Positions 1 through 8,311 of a stretch of 64,000 nt of DNA are shown one piece after another. The notes under the pieces were generated by a model that searched no databases, had not been told where the DNA came from, and saw only the letters and a program-made list of their open reading frames with translations. The position numbers and the translations under genes were made by a program. The stretch is from Cryobacterium sp. SO2. GTDB taxonomy: Bacteria; Actinomycetota; Actinomycetes; Actinomycetales; Microbacteriaceae. The stretch spans positions 2,108,001 through 2,172,000 of the forward strand of contig NZ_CP117849.1 in NCBI RefSeq assembly GCF_026151165.2, given 5' to 3'. Numbering within the stretch: the first letter of the stretch is position 1; the number at the start of each line of letters is the position of its first letter.

Positions 1-16
1 CGTCGAAAGTTTTCAC
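1..16 (-). CDS. hisE: Start of probable phosphoribosyl-ATP pyrophosphatase (partial)
   Basis: Only five codons lie in the window. They read GTG AAA ACT TTC GAC (MKTFD) on the minus strand and run off the left edge. Actinobacterial HisE proteins characteristically begin MKTFD, and hisE commonly follows rpe in Microbacteriaceae. HisE hydrolyses phosphoribosyl-ATP in histidine biosynthesis. A TAGCCT hexamer ends six bases before the GTG, which fits a leaderless start. The identity rests on five residues plus position, so it is tentative. Confidence 0.45.
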
Positions 17-22
17 CTGTAC

Positions 23-28
23 AGGCTA
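23..28 (-). promoter_or_regulatory. -10 hexamer for a leaderless hisE start
   Basis: On the minus strand TAGCCT is followed by six bases and then a GTG start codon. This TANNNT-N6-start spacing places the transcription start at the first base of the start codon, the usual leaderless layout in actinobacteria. The same spacing recurs before rpe, aroQ, rarA and other genes in this window. Confidence 0.4.
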
Positions 29-97
29 CCGGTCCGGCAGGCCCGGTGAGCGCGCAGCTGGTGCGCAGGCCGGTGCACAGGCCGCTCGCCCGGTCGG

Positions 98-763
98 CTA
101 GTGGGTGTGGGAGTGCACGTCGGCCGCCGCCCGGAGGCTGGCGATCCGCGTGGCCGGGTCGCCGTTGAAGACGCTCGATCCGGCGACGAAGGTGTTCGCC
201 CCTGCCGCGGCAGCCTGAACAATGGTGTCCTCGGTGATGCCGCCGTCCACCTGTAGCCACACGTCGAGCCCGCTGGCCTTCACGGCGTCGGCGAGGAGGC
301 TGAGCTTGGGCATGGTCGAGGCCATGAAGCTCTGCCCCCCGAAGCCGGGTTCGACCGTCATCACGAGCACCTGGTCGAACTCGGCGAGGAGCTCGAGGTA
401 CGGCTCGACGGGGGTGCCGGGCTTGAGCGCGATGCCGGCCCTGGCTCCGATGGAGCGAAGGGTCCTGGCCAGAGCGACGGCATCGGCGGCGGCCTCGGCG
501 TGGAAGGTCACGGAGTACGCTCCCGCCTCCGCATAGGCGGGAGCCCAGCGGTCGGGGTCGTCGATCATCAGGTGGATGTCCAGCGGGATGGGCGACACCT
601 GCAGCAGGCGTTCGACGACGGGCAGACCGATCGTCAGGTTCGGCACGAAGTGGTTGTCCATGATGTCGACGTGGGCGAGGTCGGCGGTGCTGATCCGACC
701 GAACTCCCGCTCGAGGTTGGCGAAGTCTGCGGCCAGAATGCTCGGGTTGATCCGGGTAACCAT
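98..763 (-). CDS. rpe: Ribulose-phosphate 3-epimerase
   Basis: This 221-residue cytoplasmic TIM-barrel enzyme interconverts ribulose 5-phosphate and xylulose 5-phosphate in the pentose phosphate pathway. Family signatures are all present: PSILAAD at residues 7-13, HVDIMD with metal ligands His31 and Asp33, DIHLM near residue 62, VEPGFGGQ in the middle third and VDGGI near residue 174. The length is normal. The ATG has no Shine-Dalgarno but sits six bases after a TAGGGT hexamer, so it is probably leaderless and separately expressed from rsmB, whose stop lies 72 bases upstream. Confidence 0.96.
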   Translation of the reverse strand: MVTRINPSILAADFANLEREFGRISTADLAHVDIMDNHFVPNLTIGLPVVERLLQVSPIPLDIHLMIDDPDRWAPAYAEAGAYSVTFHAEAAADAVALARTLRSIGARAGIALKPGTPVEPYLELLAEFDQVLVMTVEPGFGGQSFMASTMPKLSLLADAVKASGLDVWLQVDGGITEDTIVQAAAAGANTFVAGSSVFNGDPATRIASLRAAADVHSHTH

Positions 764-769
764 GGTTTC

Positions 770-775
770 ACCCTA
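770..775 (-). promoter_or_regulatory. -10 hexamer for leaderless rpe
   Basis: TAGGGT on the minus strand is followed by GAAACC and the rpe ATG. The six-base gap puts the predicted transcript start on the A of ATG. No Shine-Dalgarno is visible, which supports a leaderless mRNA. Confidence 0.5.
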
Positions 776-835
776 CCGAATCGGCACTCCCCCGCTTCGC
801 CCGCCTCCGCTGCCTGACAGCCTCGATTGCTCCGC

Positions 836-2290
836 CTAGTCGGCCTGGCGCTGAAGCAGGGTGATGAACATGGCGTCGGTGCCGTGGCGGTGCGGCCAGA
901 GCTGGACGCTGCCCGGGTCACCGGCCAGGTCCAGCGGATGCACGGCGAGGCCCTGCAGCACGGCGGCGGTGTCGAGCGACACGATCTTGTCGCCCCAGGC
1001 CTTCCTGGCGGTAGCCACGATCCCCCTGGTCTCCGCGATGTGCGGTGAACAGGTGACGTAGGCGAGGATCCCGCCGGGCTTGAGGGCGCCGAGGGCGGCG
1101 TGGATCAGCGCGGACTGCAGGTCGGAGAGTTCGGCGACGTCCTTGGGCTGCTTCCGCCAGCGTGCCTCCGGCCGGCGGCGCAGTGCCCCCAGGCCGGTGC
1201 AGGGGGCATCGAGCAGGATCCGGTCGAAGACCTCGGGCTGGTCCTCACCCACCCAGGTGCCGTCCATCTCCCAGACCGGCACGTCGGCGGGGACGGCGGC
1301 CAGCGCGGCGCGCACGAGCTGGGCCCTGGCGGGCACGACCTCGTTGGCGACGAGGCTGGCGCCGCCGTTCAGAGCTTCGGCGGCGAGCAGGGCGGCCTTG
1401 CCGCCGGGCCCGGCGCAGAGGTCGAGCCAGCGCTCCCCCGCCACGATCGGGCGCGCCCGGCTGAGCGCGAGGGCGGCCAGCTGGGAACCCTCGTCCTGCA
1501 CCCGCAGTCGGCCGGCGCTCTCCTTCATGAGGTGGTGCGGATCGCCACCGCCGAGCACAAAACCGGTGGGCGAGAACTCGTTGGCATCGCCGAGTTCGGC
1601 CGTCGCCTCTGCGAGCCCGGGCAGGGCCACCATGTTCACCCGCGGTGCGGCGTTGTCGGCGTTGAGGAGCTCCTCGAGCTCGTTCTCTCGGCCTTCCTGG
1701 CGCAGCGACTGGCGGAAGGCGCGGACGACCCACACCGGGTGCGAGTAGAGCGCGGCGAGGGCGTCGTCCGGGGTGCTCGTGTCGGCGAGGATGCGTTCGC
1801 GCCACTCGTCGGCGCTGACCCGCGCGATGGCGCGCAGTACCCCGTTGGTGAAGCCCGTGGCCGATCGCGAGCCCACCTGGCGGGCAAGCTCGACGGATTC
1901 GTTGACGGCGGCGTGGGTGGCGACGCGGGTGGCCAGGAGCTGGTGTGCGCCAAGCCTGAGCACGTCGAGGATGGCCGGATCGATGGCGGTGACAGGGCGG
2001 CCGGCGGCCTCGGCGATCACCCTGTCGTAGAAGCCCTGCATGCGCAGTGTGCCGTAGGTGAGCTCGGTGGCCAGCGCGGCATCCGCGGTGTTGAGCGCGG
2101 CGCGCTGGATGCGGGTGGGCAGCAGCAGGTTGGCGTACGCGTCGTCTTCGCGGACCGCGGCGATGACCTCGTAGGCGACCCGGCGGGCGGGCTGGACCAC
2201 GTAGCTCGGTCGGGTGTCCTGGCGGGGAGGCCTGGACGGGCCGGTGCGGTCCCGGTTGGGGCGTGCACCGCGCTGGTCGGAACCGCTCAT
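836..2290 (-). CDS. rsmB: 16S rRNA (cytosine-5) methyltransferase RsmB
   Basis: RsmB methylates C967 of 16S rRNA using S-adenosylmethionine. The protein has an N-terminal NusB-like RNA-binding domain (about residues 25-150) and a Rossmann methyltransferase domain. The SAM motif LCAGPGGK is near residue 280, and the two family cysteines are in DAPCTG (near 360) and TCSPH (near 411). The ATG at 2290 overlaps the fmt stop as ATGA, so I prefer it (484 aa). An in-frame upstream start at 2326 would add 12 residues. The first 30 residues are basic and low in complexity. fmt-rsmB pairing is widespread in bacteria. Confidence 0.93.
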   Translation of the reverse strand: MSGSDQRGARPNRDRTGPSRPPRQDTRPSYVVQPARRVAYEVIAAVREDDAYANLLLPTRIQRAALNTADAALATELTYGTLRMQGFYDRVIAEAAGRPVTAIDPAILDVLRLGAHQLLATRVATHAAVNESVELARQVGSRSATGFTNGVLRAIARVSADEWRERILADTSTPDDALAALYSHPVWVVRAFRQSLRQEGRENELEELLNADNAAPRVNMVALPGLAEATAELGDANEFSPTGFVLGGGDPHHLMKESAGRLRVQDEGSQLAALALSRARPIVAGERWLDLCAGPGGKAALLAAEALNGGASLVANEVVPARAQLVRAALAAVPADVPVWEMDGTWVGEDQPEVFDRILLDAPCTGLGALRRRPEARWRKQPKDVAELSDLQSALIHAALGALKPGGILAYVTCSPHIAETRGIVATARKAWGDKIVSLDTAAVLQGLAVHPLDLAGDPGSVQLWPHRHGTDAMFITLLQRQAD

Positions 2291-3204
2291 GAGGCGATCA
2301 CCTCGGTTGCTGCCACTCCGCGCCACCAGTCGATTGCTTTCATTGCGGTTTTTCCTGCCGGTTGTACGGTGATGAGTTCGAGCGGCTCCGTGCCGGTGCC
2401 GATGAGAACCCGTTTGTCGATCTCGCTGATCCGGCCGGGCCCGAGACGGGGCTGGCCGTGCGTGGGGGCCACGTCGTGGAGTTTGAGGCGCGCGCCGCCG
2501 ATCTCGGTGAAGGCGCCGGGCTCCGGGGTCACGCCGCGGATGATCGCGTGGATCCGGTCGGCGGGGAGTGTCCAGTCAACCCTGGCGTCGTCGAGGGTGA
2601 GCTTGGGGGCGAGGGTGACCTCCCCGGTCTGTTCGACGGCCTCGATGGTGCCGGCGGCGAGGTCGTCGACCACGCGGCGCAACAGTTCGGCGCCGCTGCG
2701 GCTCAGGCTGTCCAGCACGGCGCCGGCCGTGGCGTGCCGGCCGATCGGGGTGCTGAGCTGGGCGAACACGGCCCCGGCGTCGAGCTCGGCGACGAGCTGG
2801 AACACGGCGGCACCGGTTTCGGTGTCTCCGGCCATGATGGCGCGCTGCACGGGCGCCGCGCCGCGCCAGCGGGGCAGCAGGGAGAAGTGCAGGTTGACCC
2901 AGCCCAGCCGGGGGGCGGAGAGCAGGGGTTCCCGCACCAGGCCGCCGTAGGCGACGATCACGCCCAGATCGGCGTCCAGCCCGCCGATCGTCTCGGTGGC
3001 GGTCGCGTCGAGCCGGTTCGCCTTGATCACGGGCAGCCCGAGGGCCTCGGCGGCGGCGGCCACCGGTGACGGCGTGAGCACGCGCTTGCGGCCGAGGGCG
3101 GCGTCCGTGCGGGTGACGACGGCGGCGATCTCATGGTTCGAGGAGGCCAGGAGGGTCAGGCTGGGCACGGCGACCTGTGGGGTCCCGGCGAAGACGAGTT
3201 TCAT
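2287..3204 (-). CDS. fmt: Methionyl-tRNA formyltransferase
   Basis: Fmt formylates initiator Met-tRNA using 10-formyltetrahydrofolate. At 305 residues it matches family length. The N-terminal Rossmann-like domain begins MKLVFAGTPQVAVPSL, and the catalytic segment HFSLLPRWRGAAPVQ lies at residues 106-120. The C-terminal OB-like domain follows. The gene starts one base after the priA stop and overlaps rsmB by four bases, so translation is likely coupled along priA-fmt-rsmB. No peptide deformylase gene is adjacent. Confidence 0.96.
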   Translation of the reverse strand: MKLVFAGTPQVAVPSLTLLASSNHEIAAVVTRTDAALGRKRVLTPSPVAAAAEALGLPVIKANRLDATATETIGGLDADLGVIVAYGGLVREPLLSAPRLGWVNLHFSLLPRWRGAAPVQRAIMAGDTETGAAVFQLVAELDAGAVFAQLSTPIGRHATAGAVLDSLSRSGAELLRRVVDDLAAGTIEAVEQTGEVTLAPKLTLDDARVDWTLPADRIHAIIRGVTPEPGAFTEIGGARLKLHDVAPTHGQPRLGPGRISEIDKRVLIGTGTEPLELITVQPAGKTAMKAIDWWRGVAATEVIAS

Positions 3205-5340
3205 TTACAGCAGCTCCGGGTCGTCGAATCGTACTCTGAGTGTAGGCGCAGGGCGGAACGCGGCGCCCTTGGGCTTCCGGCGGCTGGCCGCGTTCCGCAC
3301 GATCGCGGCCTTGAGGGTGCGGGCGACCTCGTCGCCGAGCGGGTAGCCGAACCGCACGATGGCACGGACGAGGGCGGGTCCGCTGCGCGCGTGTCCCGTG
3401 CCGCCGGACTGGCCGGTGCCGGGCGCCGCACTGCCCGGCTCGTGCGCCACCGGGCCGAGCACGTCCAGCCCGGGCAGGTCGGCCAGCGACTCGAGTGCGG
3501 TCTCCACCTCGGCGCTGGTCCCCGTGACGGAGGCCACGCGGACGGCCGGCGGGAAACGTAGTTGCCGGCGGTCGGCGAGTTCCGCGGCGGCGTATGGTCC
3601 CGGTTGCCAGGTATTAAGGGCGTGGGCGAGAGCGCCGCCCACGCCGGCGAGCAGCACGGACGCGCCCGGCGCGGCCAGCGCCGCGGCGTTGGCCCACCAG
3701 CGGAGGCAGTCCTCGCCGACCCGCAGGGACTCGCGGGCGAGCATCCGTTCGCCGTCGAGCAGCAGGATCGCGCTGTACCCGTTGCGGGGTATCGGTTCGG
3801 CGCCGCGGGTGGCGATCACGAGAGCAGGCTCTGGGCCGATCGTCTGCACGGTGTGGTCGCCGTCGGCGACGATCACGCGGGAGCCGGGGAAGGCCCGGCC
3901 GAGTTCCTCTGCGGTGCGGCCGGTTCCCACCGTCACCACGCGCAACTGAGTGGCCTCACAGTGCGAGCAGCGCCAGCCGGCGGCGAGGTGGCCGCACCAG
4001 CGGCAGGCCGGGGTGGCGTTGGCTGACGCCTGTGCCAACGGGCCCTGGCAGCGGGTGCAGCGGGCGGACTGCCCACATGCGCGGCAGGCGAGCATTGGAG
4101 CGTACCCGGGGCTGGCGACCTGCACCAGAACGGGTCCGGTGCGCACGGCCTCTTTCGCGGCCAGCCAGGCTGCGGACGGGATGCGTGCCGCCCTGGCCTG
4201 GGCGTCGGGCTCGGCTTGGAAGGTGGTGGGAATCACCCGGGGGTGGCTGTCCCTGGTGGGGTGCACAGCTCGCAGCCAGCCGATTTCGATGAGACGTTCG
4301 GTCTCGACGCTGCGTGAGTGGCCGATGAACACCAGGGCACAGTCGGCGGCCTCGCGGCGGATGAGCGCGGCATCGCGGGCGTGCACGTAAGGGCTGAGTT
4401 GTTCGCCGTAGAGCGGGTCGCCGTCGTCCCAGATCACGATCAGGCCGAGCTCGTGGGCGGGGGCGTACACGGCGGACCGGTTGCCGACGATGATCCGGGG
4501 ACGGCCCTCGAGCAGACTGAGGAACCCGCGGTAGCGGTCGGGATTGGCCTGCCGGGCGTCGACCCGCACCACGTCGTCCGCGGGCGCAAGCATCGCCAGG
4601 GCGGCCTGCAGTTGGTCCTGGTCGCGGAAGTCCGGCGTCACGAGGATGCTGCTCTTGCCCTGCCGGAGAGCCGACACGGCGAGCTCGGCCATGGTGATGG
4701 CCCAGGTGCCGACTGTGCTGCCGGTGTCCTCCGCACCGGGCAGGCGCACCAGGTGGGGCACAGCGGCGATGTGCACCCGCAGCCGTTCCGCCACGATGGT
4801 GCCGAGGGTCTCGGGCGGATACTCGGCGAACCCGGGTTCGGCCAGGAGGACGGCATCCGAGTCGGCAGTCGGTGCGGTCGTCGGGACGGGTGCCCGCACC
4901 GCGGAGGCCGCGAGCCAGGCCTTCTCCACCCGCACGGCGCGAGGCGGAACGGCCAGGCGAATGATGTCGCTCGCGTTGCCGGCGGCACGGTCGGCGAGCC
5001 GTCTGGCGAGCTGCCAGACCGGGTCGGTGAGCACGGGAACGGCGGACACGATCGAGTCGACCGGGCTGAGGGTGCCGCTGAAGCCGGTGTCCGCACCGGC
5101 ACCGGCACCGTCGAGGGTGGTCGCGCTCTCTCCGCGAGGTGGGGCGACCGTGTTCGGGTCGATCAGCTCGATGAGGTAGCCGTCGGCCACCCGGTTGGCC
5201 GATCGCAGCGGAACGCGCACCCGCACGCCGGGCCGGGCGATCGACACCAGCTCATCGGGGATGGCGTAGTCGAAGAGGTGGTCCAGCTGCGGCAGCGGCG
5301 AGTCGATCAACACCCGTGCGATAAGACCGGTGCGAGTCAT
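3205..5340 (-). CDS. priA: PriA-like primosomal protein N', helicase motifs degenerate
   Basis: This 711-residue protein is the actinobacterial PriA type. The N-terminal 3'-DNA-binding domain (residues 1-100) is clear. The eight-cysteine zinc cluster is intact near residues 410-450 (CRACGQSARCTRC, then CRWCGHLAAGWRCSHC). The helicase core is not canonical: there is no GxxGSGKT Walker A, and the DEEH motif position reads WDDGD. Such proteins are expected to bind restart structures without ATP-driven unwinding. It lies between metK and fmt, the usual actinobacterial place. Confidence 0.9.
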   Translation of the reverse strand: MTRTGLIARVLIDSPLPQLDHLFDYAIPDELVSIARPGVRVRVPLRSANRVADGYLIELIDPNTVAPPRGESATTLDGAGAGADTGFSGTLSPVDSIVSAVPVLTDPVWQLARRLADRAAGNASDIIRLAVPPRAVRVEKAWLAASAVRAPVPTTAPTADSDAVLLAEPGFAEYPPETLGTIVAERLRVHIAAVPHLVRLPGAEDTGSTVGTWAITMAELAVSALRQGKSSILVTPDFRDQDQLQAALAMLAPADDVVRVDARQANPDRYRGFLSLLEGRPRIIVGNRSAVYAPAHELGLIVIWDDGDPLYGEQLSPYVHARDAALIRREAADCALVFIGHSRSVETERLIEIGWLRAVHPTRDSHPRVIPTTFQAEPDAQARAARIPSAAWLAAKEAVRTGPVLVQVASPGYAPMLACRACGQSARCTRCQGPLAQASANATPACRWCGHLAAGWRCSHCEATQLRVVTVGTGRTAEELGRAFPGSRVIVADGDHTVQTIGPEPALVIATRGAEPIPRNGYSAILLLDGERMLARESLRVGEDCLRWWANAAALAAPGASVLLAGVGGALAHALNTWQPGPYAAAELADRRQLRFPPAVRVASVTGTSAEVETALESLADLPGLDVLGPVAHEPGSAAPGTGQSGGTGHARSGPALVRAIVRFGYPLGDEVARTLKAAIVRNAASRRKPKGAAFRPAPTLRVRFDDPELL

Positions 5341-5353
5341 CTGCGGCCTGGCT

Positions 5354-6547
5354 TCAGAGCCCGGCTGCGCTTCTCAGGTCGTCGACTCGGTCGAGCCTCT
5401 CCCAGGTGAAGTCGGGCAGTTCTCGTCCGAAGTGCCCGTAGGCCGCCGTCTGTGCGTAGATCGGCCGCAGCAGGTCGAGGTCGTGGATGATGGCCGCGGG
5501 TCGCAGGTCGAAGACCTCCCGGATCGCGGCCGTGATGTCTGCGTCCGGCAGGGTGCCGGTGCCGAAGGTCTCGACGTAGAGGCCCACAGGGGACGCGGTG
5601 CCGATGGCGTACGCCACCTGGATCTCGAGGCGTTCGGCCAGCCCGGCCGCGACGGCGTTCTTGGCGACCCAGCGCATGGCGTATGCGGCGGAGCGGTCGA
5701 CCTTGGACGGGTCCTTACCGCTGAAGGCGCCGCCGCCGTGCCGGCTGGATCCGCCGTAGGTGTCGATGATGATCTTGCGGCCGGTGAGGCCGGCGTCACC
5801 CTGTGGGCCGCCGATCTCGAAGCGGCCGGTGGGGTTGACCAGGGTGCGCAGGCTGCTCGCGTCGAGGTCGACTCGCTCCAGGACCGGCTTGATGACCAGC
5901 TCGGCGATGTCGGCGCGCAGCTTCGCGGTGGTGACCGAGGGTGCGTGCTGGGTGGACAGCACAACGGTCTCGACGGTGCGCGGCACAATGCCGTCGTAGC
6001 CGATCGTGACCTGGGTCTTGCCGTCCGGGCGCAGGTAGTCCAGCTCGCCGGACTTGCGCACCTCGGCGAGGCGTTCGGCCATGCGGTGTGCGATCCAGAT
6101 GGGGATCGGCATGAGTTCGGGGGTCTCGCGGGTGGCGTAGCCGAACATGATGCCCTGGTCGCCGGCGCCCTGACGGTCGTAGTCGTCGAGGCTGGCCTGC
6201 TCGCGGCTCTCATAGGCGTCGTCGACGCCCTGGGCGATGTCGGGTGACTGGCCGCCGATGGAGATCTCGACGCCGCAGGAGCGGCCGTCGAACCAGACGT
6301 CGGAGGAGTCGTAGCCGATGTCGGTGATGCACTTGCGCACGATCGACGGGATCTCGACGTAGCCGGCGGTGGTCACCTCGCCGGCGACGTGCACGAGTCC
6401 GGTGGTGACGAGGGTCTCCACGGCCACCCGGCTCTGCGGGTCTTCGGTGAGGAGAGCGTCGAGGATGCTGTCCGAGATCTGGTCGCAGATCTTGTCGGGG
6501 TGGCCTTCGGTGACCGACTCCGAGGTGAAGAGGCGAAGATCGCTCAT
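5354..6547 (-). CDS. metK: S-adenosylmethionine synthetase
   Basis: MetK makes S-adenosylmethionine from methionine and ATP. The 397-residue product has HPDKICDQISD near residues 15-25, GDQGIMFGYA near 120 and the glycine-rich GGSSRHGGGAFSGKD loop near 255-270. All three are family hallmarks. I chose the ATG at 6547, giving MSDLRLFTSESV. A TTG fifteen bases upstream is in frame but poorly supported. Its SAM serves rsmB among many other enzymes. No SAM riboswitch is recognisable in the 64 bases upstream. Confidence 0.97.
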   Translation of the reverse strand: MSDLRLFTSESVTEGHPDKICDQISDSILDALLTEDPQSRVAVETLVTTGLVHVAGEVTTAGYVEIPSIVRKCITDIGYDSSDVWFDGRSCGVEISIGGQSPDIAQGVDDAYESREQASLDDYDRQGAGDQGIMFGYATRETPELMPIPIWIAHRMAERLAEVRKSGELDYLRPDGKTQVTIGYDGIVPRTVETVVLSTQHAPSVTTAKLRADIAELVIKPVLERVDLDASSLRTLVNPTGRFEIGGPQGDAGLTGRKIIIDTYGGSSRHGGGAFSGKDPSKVDRSAAYAMRWVAKNAVAAGLAERLEIQVAYAIGTASPVGLYVETFGTGTLPDADITAAIREVFDLRPAAIIHDLDLLRPIYAQTAAYGHFGRELPDFTWERLDRVDDLRSAAGL

Positions 6548-6611
6548 CGGGGTACGTCTCAATTCTTGGTGTAAAGGTTCTGCGGTTGATGTGTAGCAGG
6601 CTGAAGCGTGA

Positions 6612-7883
6612 CTAGCGGGTGCCGGCGACGACGACGATGCTGTCGAGGATACGGTGGGCCACCGACAACTTCGTGCCGGAGGCCTCCATCACTATATCTC
6701 CGGCGAGATCGAGCACCTCGATCTCGTTACGTTCGGTGGCGAAACCCTGGGTCCAGCCCACCCGGTTGAGCACCAGCAGGTCGCAGCCCTTGCGCTGGAT
6801 CTTGGTGCGGCCGAGCTCCCGGCGGAGCACGTCATCCGGTTCGGTCTCGGCCGCGAAGCCCACGATCAGCTGGCCGGGGTGCCGTTCTCGCACCAGTCCG
6901 GCGAGGACGTCGGGGTTGCGTACGAGCTCCAGCGCCAACCTGTCCCCCGCCACGTCTTTCTTGATCTTGTCCGCCTGCACCTCGGCCGGCCGGTAGTCGG
7001 CGACGGCGGCCGCCATGATGATCACATCGGCGGATGCGGCGGCCGCCAGCATGGCCTCCTGCAGGTCGAGGGTGCTGCTGACGGTGTGCACCTGGATGCC
7101 GGCGGGAACGGGCACCTCGAGGTGTGCGGCGACCAGTGTCACGGTTGCGCCGCGGGCCAGCGCGGCTTCGGCCAGGGCGACGCCCTGTCGTCCGCTGGAG
7201 CGGTTGCCGAGGAACCGCACGGGGTCGAGCGGTTCGCGGGTGCCGCCGGCGCTGATCAGCACGCGACGACCGGTGAGGTCGGCGCTCGCGTCGATGGCGC
7301 GCGTCTCGTGGGCGCGCGTCTCGTGGGCGCGCGTCTCGTAAGCGCGCGTGTCGTAAGCACTGAGCGCCGCGGCCACGATGGTCTCGGGTTCTTCCATCCG
7401 GCCGGGGCCGGAGTCGGCGCCGGTGAGCCGGCCGATGCCGGGGCCCACGATGGTGACGCCGCGCGCGCGCAGGGTGGCGATGTTGGCCACGGTGGCGGGG
7501 TTGTTCCACATCTCGGTGTGCATGGCCGGTGCGATCACGAGGGGGGCCGTGCTGGCGAGGATGGTATTGCCCAGCAGGTCGTCGGCCAGGCCGAGGGCGA
7601 TCTTGGCGATGCTGTTGGCGGTGGCGGGAGCGATCACGATGAGATCGGCGGACTGCCCGATGGCCACGTGCCGCACCTCGGCGACACCCTCGTAGAGGTC
7701 GGTGTGCACGGTGTTGCGTGAGATGGCCTCGAGGGTCGGCTTGCCGACGAACCGCAGCGCCGCTTCGGTGGCGACGACGTGCACATCGTCCCCGAGCAGC
7801 ACAAAAGCGCGCACGACGTTGACGGCCTTATAGGCAGCGATGCCGCCGGTTATCCCGACGACGATCGTGCGACCAGTCGACAT
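6612..7883 (-). CDS. coaBC: Bifunctional phosphopantothenoylcysteine synthetase/decarboxylase
   Basis: This 423-residue protein carries out two coenzyme A steps. The N-terminal CoaC flavoprotein (residues 1-180) has GITGGIAAYKA and the PAMHTEMW active-site motif, with His replacing the usual Asn as in other actinobacteria. The C-terminal CoaB ligase (from about 208) has SAGGTREPLDPVR, NRSSG and DKIKK. The linker at about residues 176-200 is an unusual repeat of the type ETRAH, encoded by a 15-bp minisatellite. The gene follows rpoZ by 30 bases, the usual order. Confidence 0.95.
   Translation of the reverse strand: MSTGRTIVVGITGGIAAYKAVNVVRAFVLLGDDVHVVATEAALRFVGKPTLEAISRNTVHTDLYEGVAEVRHVAIGQSADLIVIAPATANSIAKIALGLADDLLGNTILASTAPLVIAPAMHTEMWNNPATVANIATLRARGVTIVGPGIGRLTGADSGPGRMEEPETIVAAALSAYDTRAYETRAHETRAHETRAIDASADLTGRRVLISAGGTREPLDPVRFLGNRSSGRQGVALAEAALARGATVTLVAAHLEVPVPAGIQVHTVSSTLDLQEAMLAAAASADVIIMAAAVADYRPAEVQADKIKKDVAGDRLALELVRNPDVLAGLVRERHPGQLIVGFAAETEPDDVLRRELGRTKIQRKGCDLLVLNRVGWTQGFATERNEIEVLDLAGDIVMEASGTKLSVAHRILDSIVVVAGTR
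7297..7356 (-). repeat. 15-bp tandem repeat in the coaBC linker
   Basis: Four consecutive 15-base units of GCGCGCGTCTCGTGG (plus strand, last two units slightly diverged) lie head to tail. They encode pentapeptide copies close to ETRAH between the decarboxylase and ligase domains. The array keeps frame, so copy-number change would only alter linker length. Confidence 0.85.
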
Positions 7884-7913
7884 CCTGCGCGCTGAAGTGG
7901 TTATGTCGTCGAG

Positions 7914-8171
7914 TTACTCGACGATGGGCTTCGAGGTGAGCTTGTCCTCGTTGATCTCGCGCAGGGCCACGGAGAGCGGCTTGTCGTCGACGGTGGAGTC
8001 GACGAGCGGTCCGACGTTGTCGAACAGGCTGCCTTCGTGCAGGTCTGCGTAGTAGTCGTTGATCTGGCGGGCGCGCTTGGACGCGAAGATCACCAGGGCG
8101 TACTTGGAATCGACCTTGGTCAGCAGGTCGTCGATGGGCGGGTCAATGATGCCAGTGGGCTTGTTGGGCAC
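7914..8171 (-). CDS. rpoZ: RNA polymerase omega subunit
   Basis: Omega helps assemble RNA polymerase by chaperoning the beta-prime subunit. The 85-residue product has the family core: GIIDPPIDDLL, SKYALVIFASKRARQINDYY and the PLSVALREI tail. I chose the GTG at 8171 because GAGGAG precedes it by nine bases. The longer reading frame to 8243 adds 24 residues not typical of the family. rpoZ between gmk and coaBC is conserved in actinobacteria. Confidence 0.95.
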   Translation of the reverse strand: MPNKPTGIIDPPIDDLLTKVDSKYALVIFASKRARQINDYYADLHEGSLFDNVGPLVDSTVDDKPLSVALREINEDKLTSKPIVE

Positions 8172-8311
8172 GCTGTCACACTCCTCTTCATGCAGTTCAA
8201 GCAAAATGTACGGGCTACGCGGTGTCACGCCGGGGGTGTCCATGGCCGGAAACCTTGACGATTGCCACGATGATGCGTCTATTCGACGCGGGAATTCAAG
8301 TACGGCAGGCG

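Noticed and set aside
1100..2950. 616-codon open frame on the plus strand
   Set aside because: It is antisense to rsmB and fmt, which have clear family motifs; the frame is open only because of high GC bias.
6548..6562. TTG start for metK
   Set aside because: The ATG at 6547 gives the usual N-terminus and no Shine-Dalgarno supports the TTG.
6548..6611. SAM riboswitch before metK
   Set aside because: The 64-base gap shows no recognisable SAM aptamer core.
7297..7356. CRISPR-like array
   Set aside because: Units are contiguous 15-mers without spacers and lie inside a coding frame; no cas genes are present in the window.
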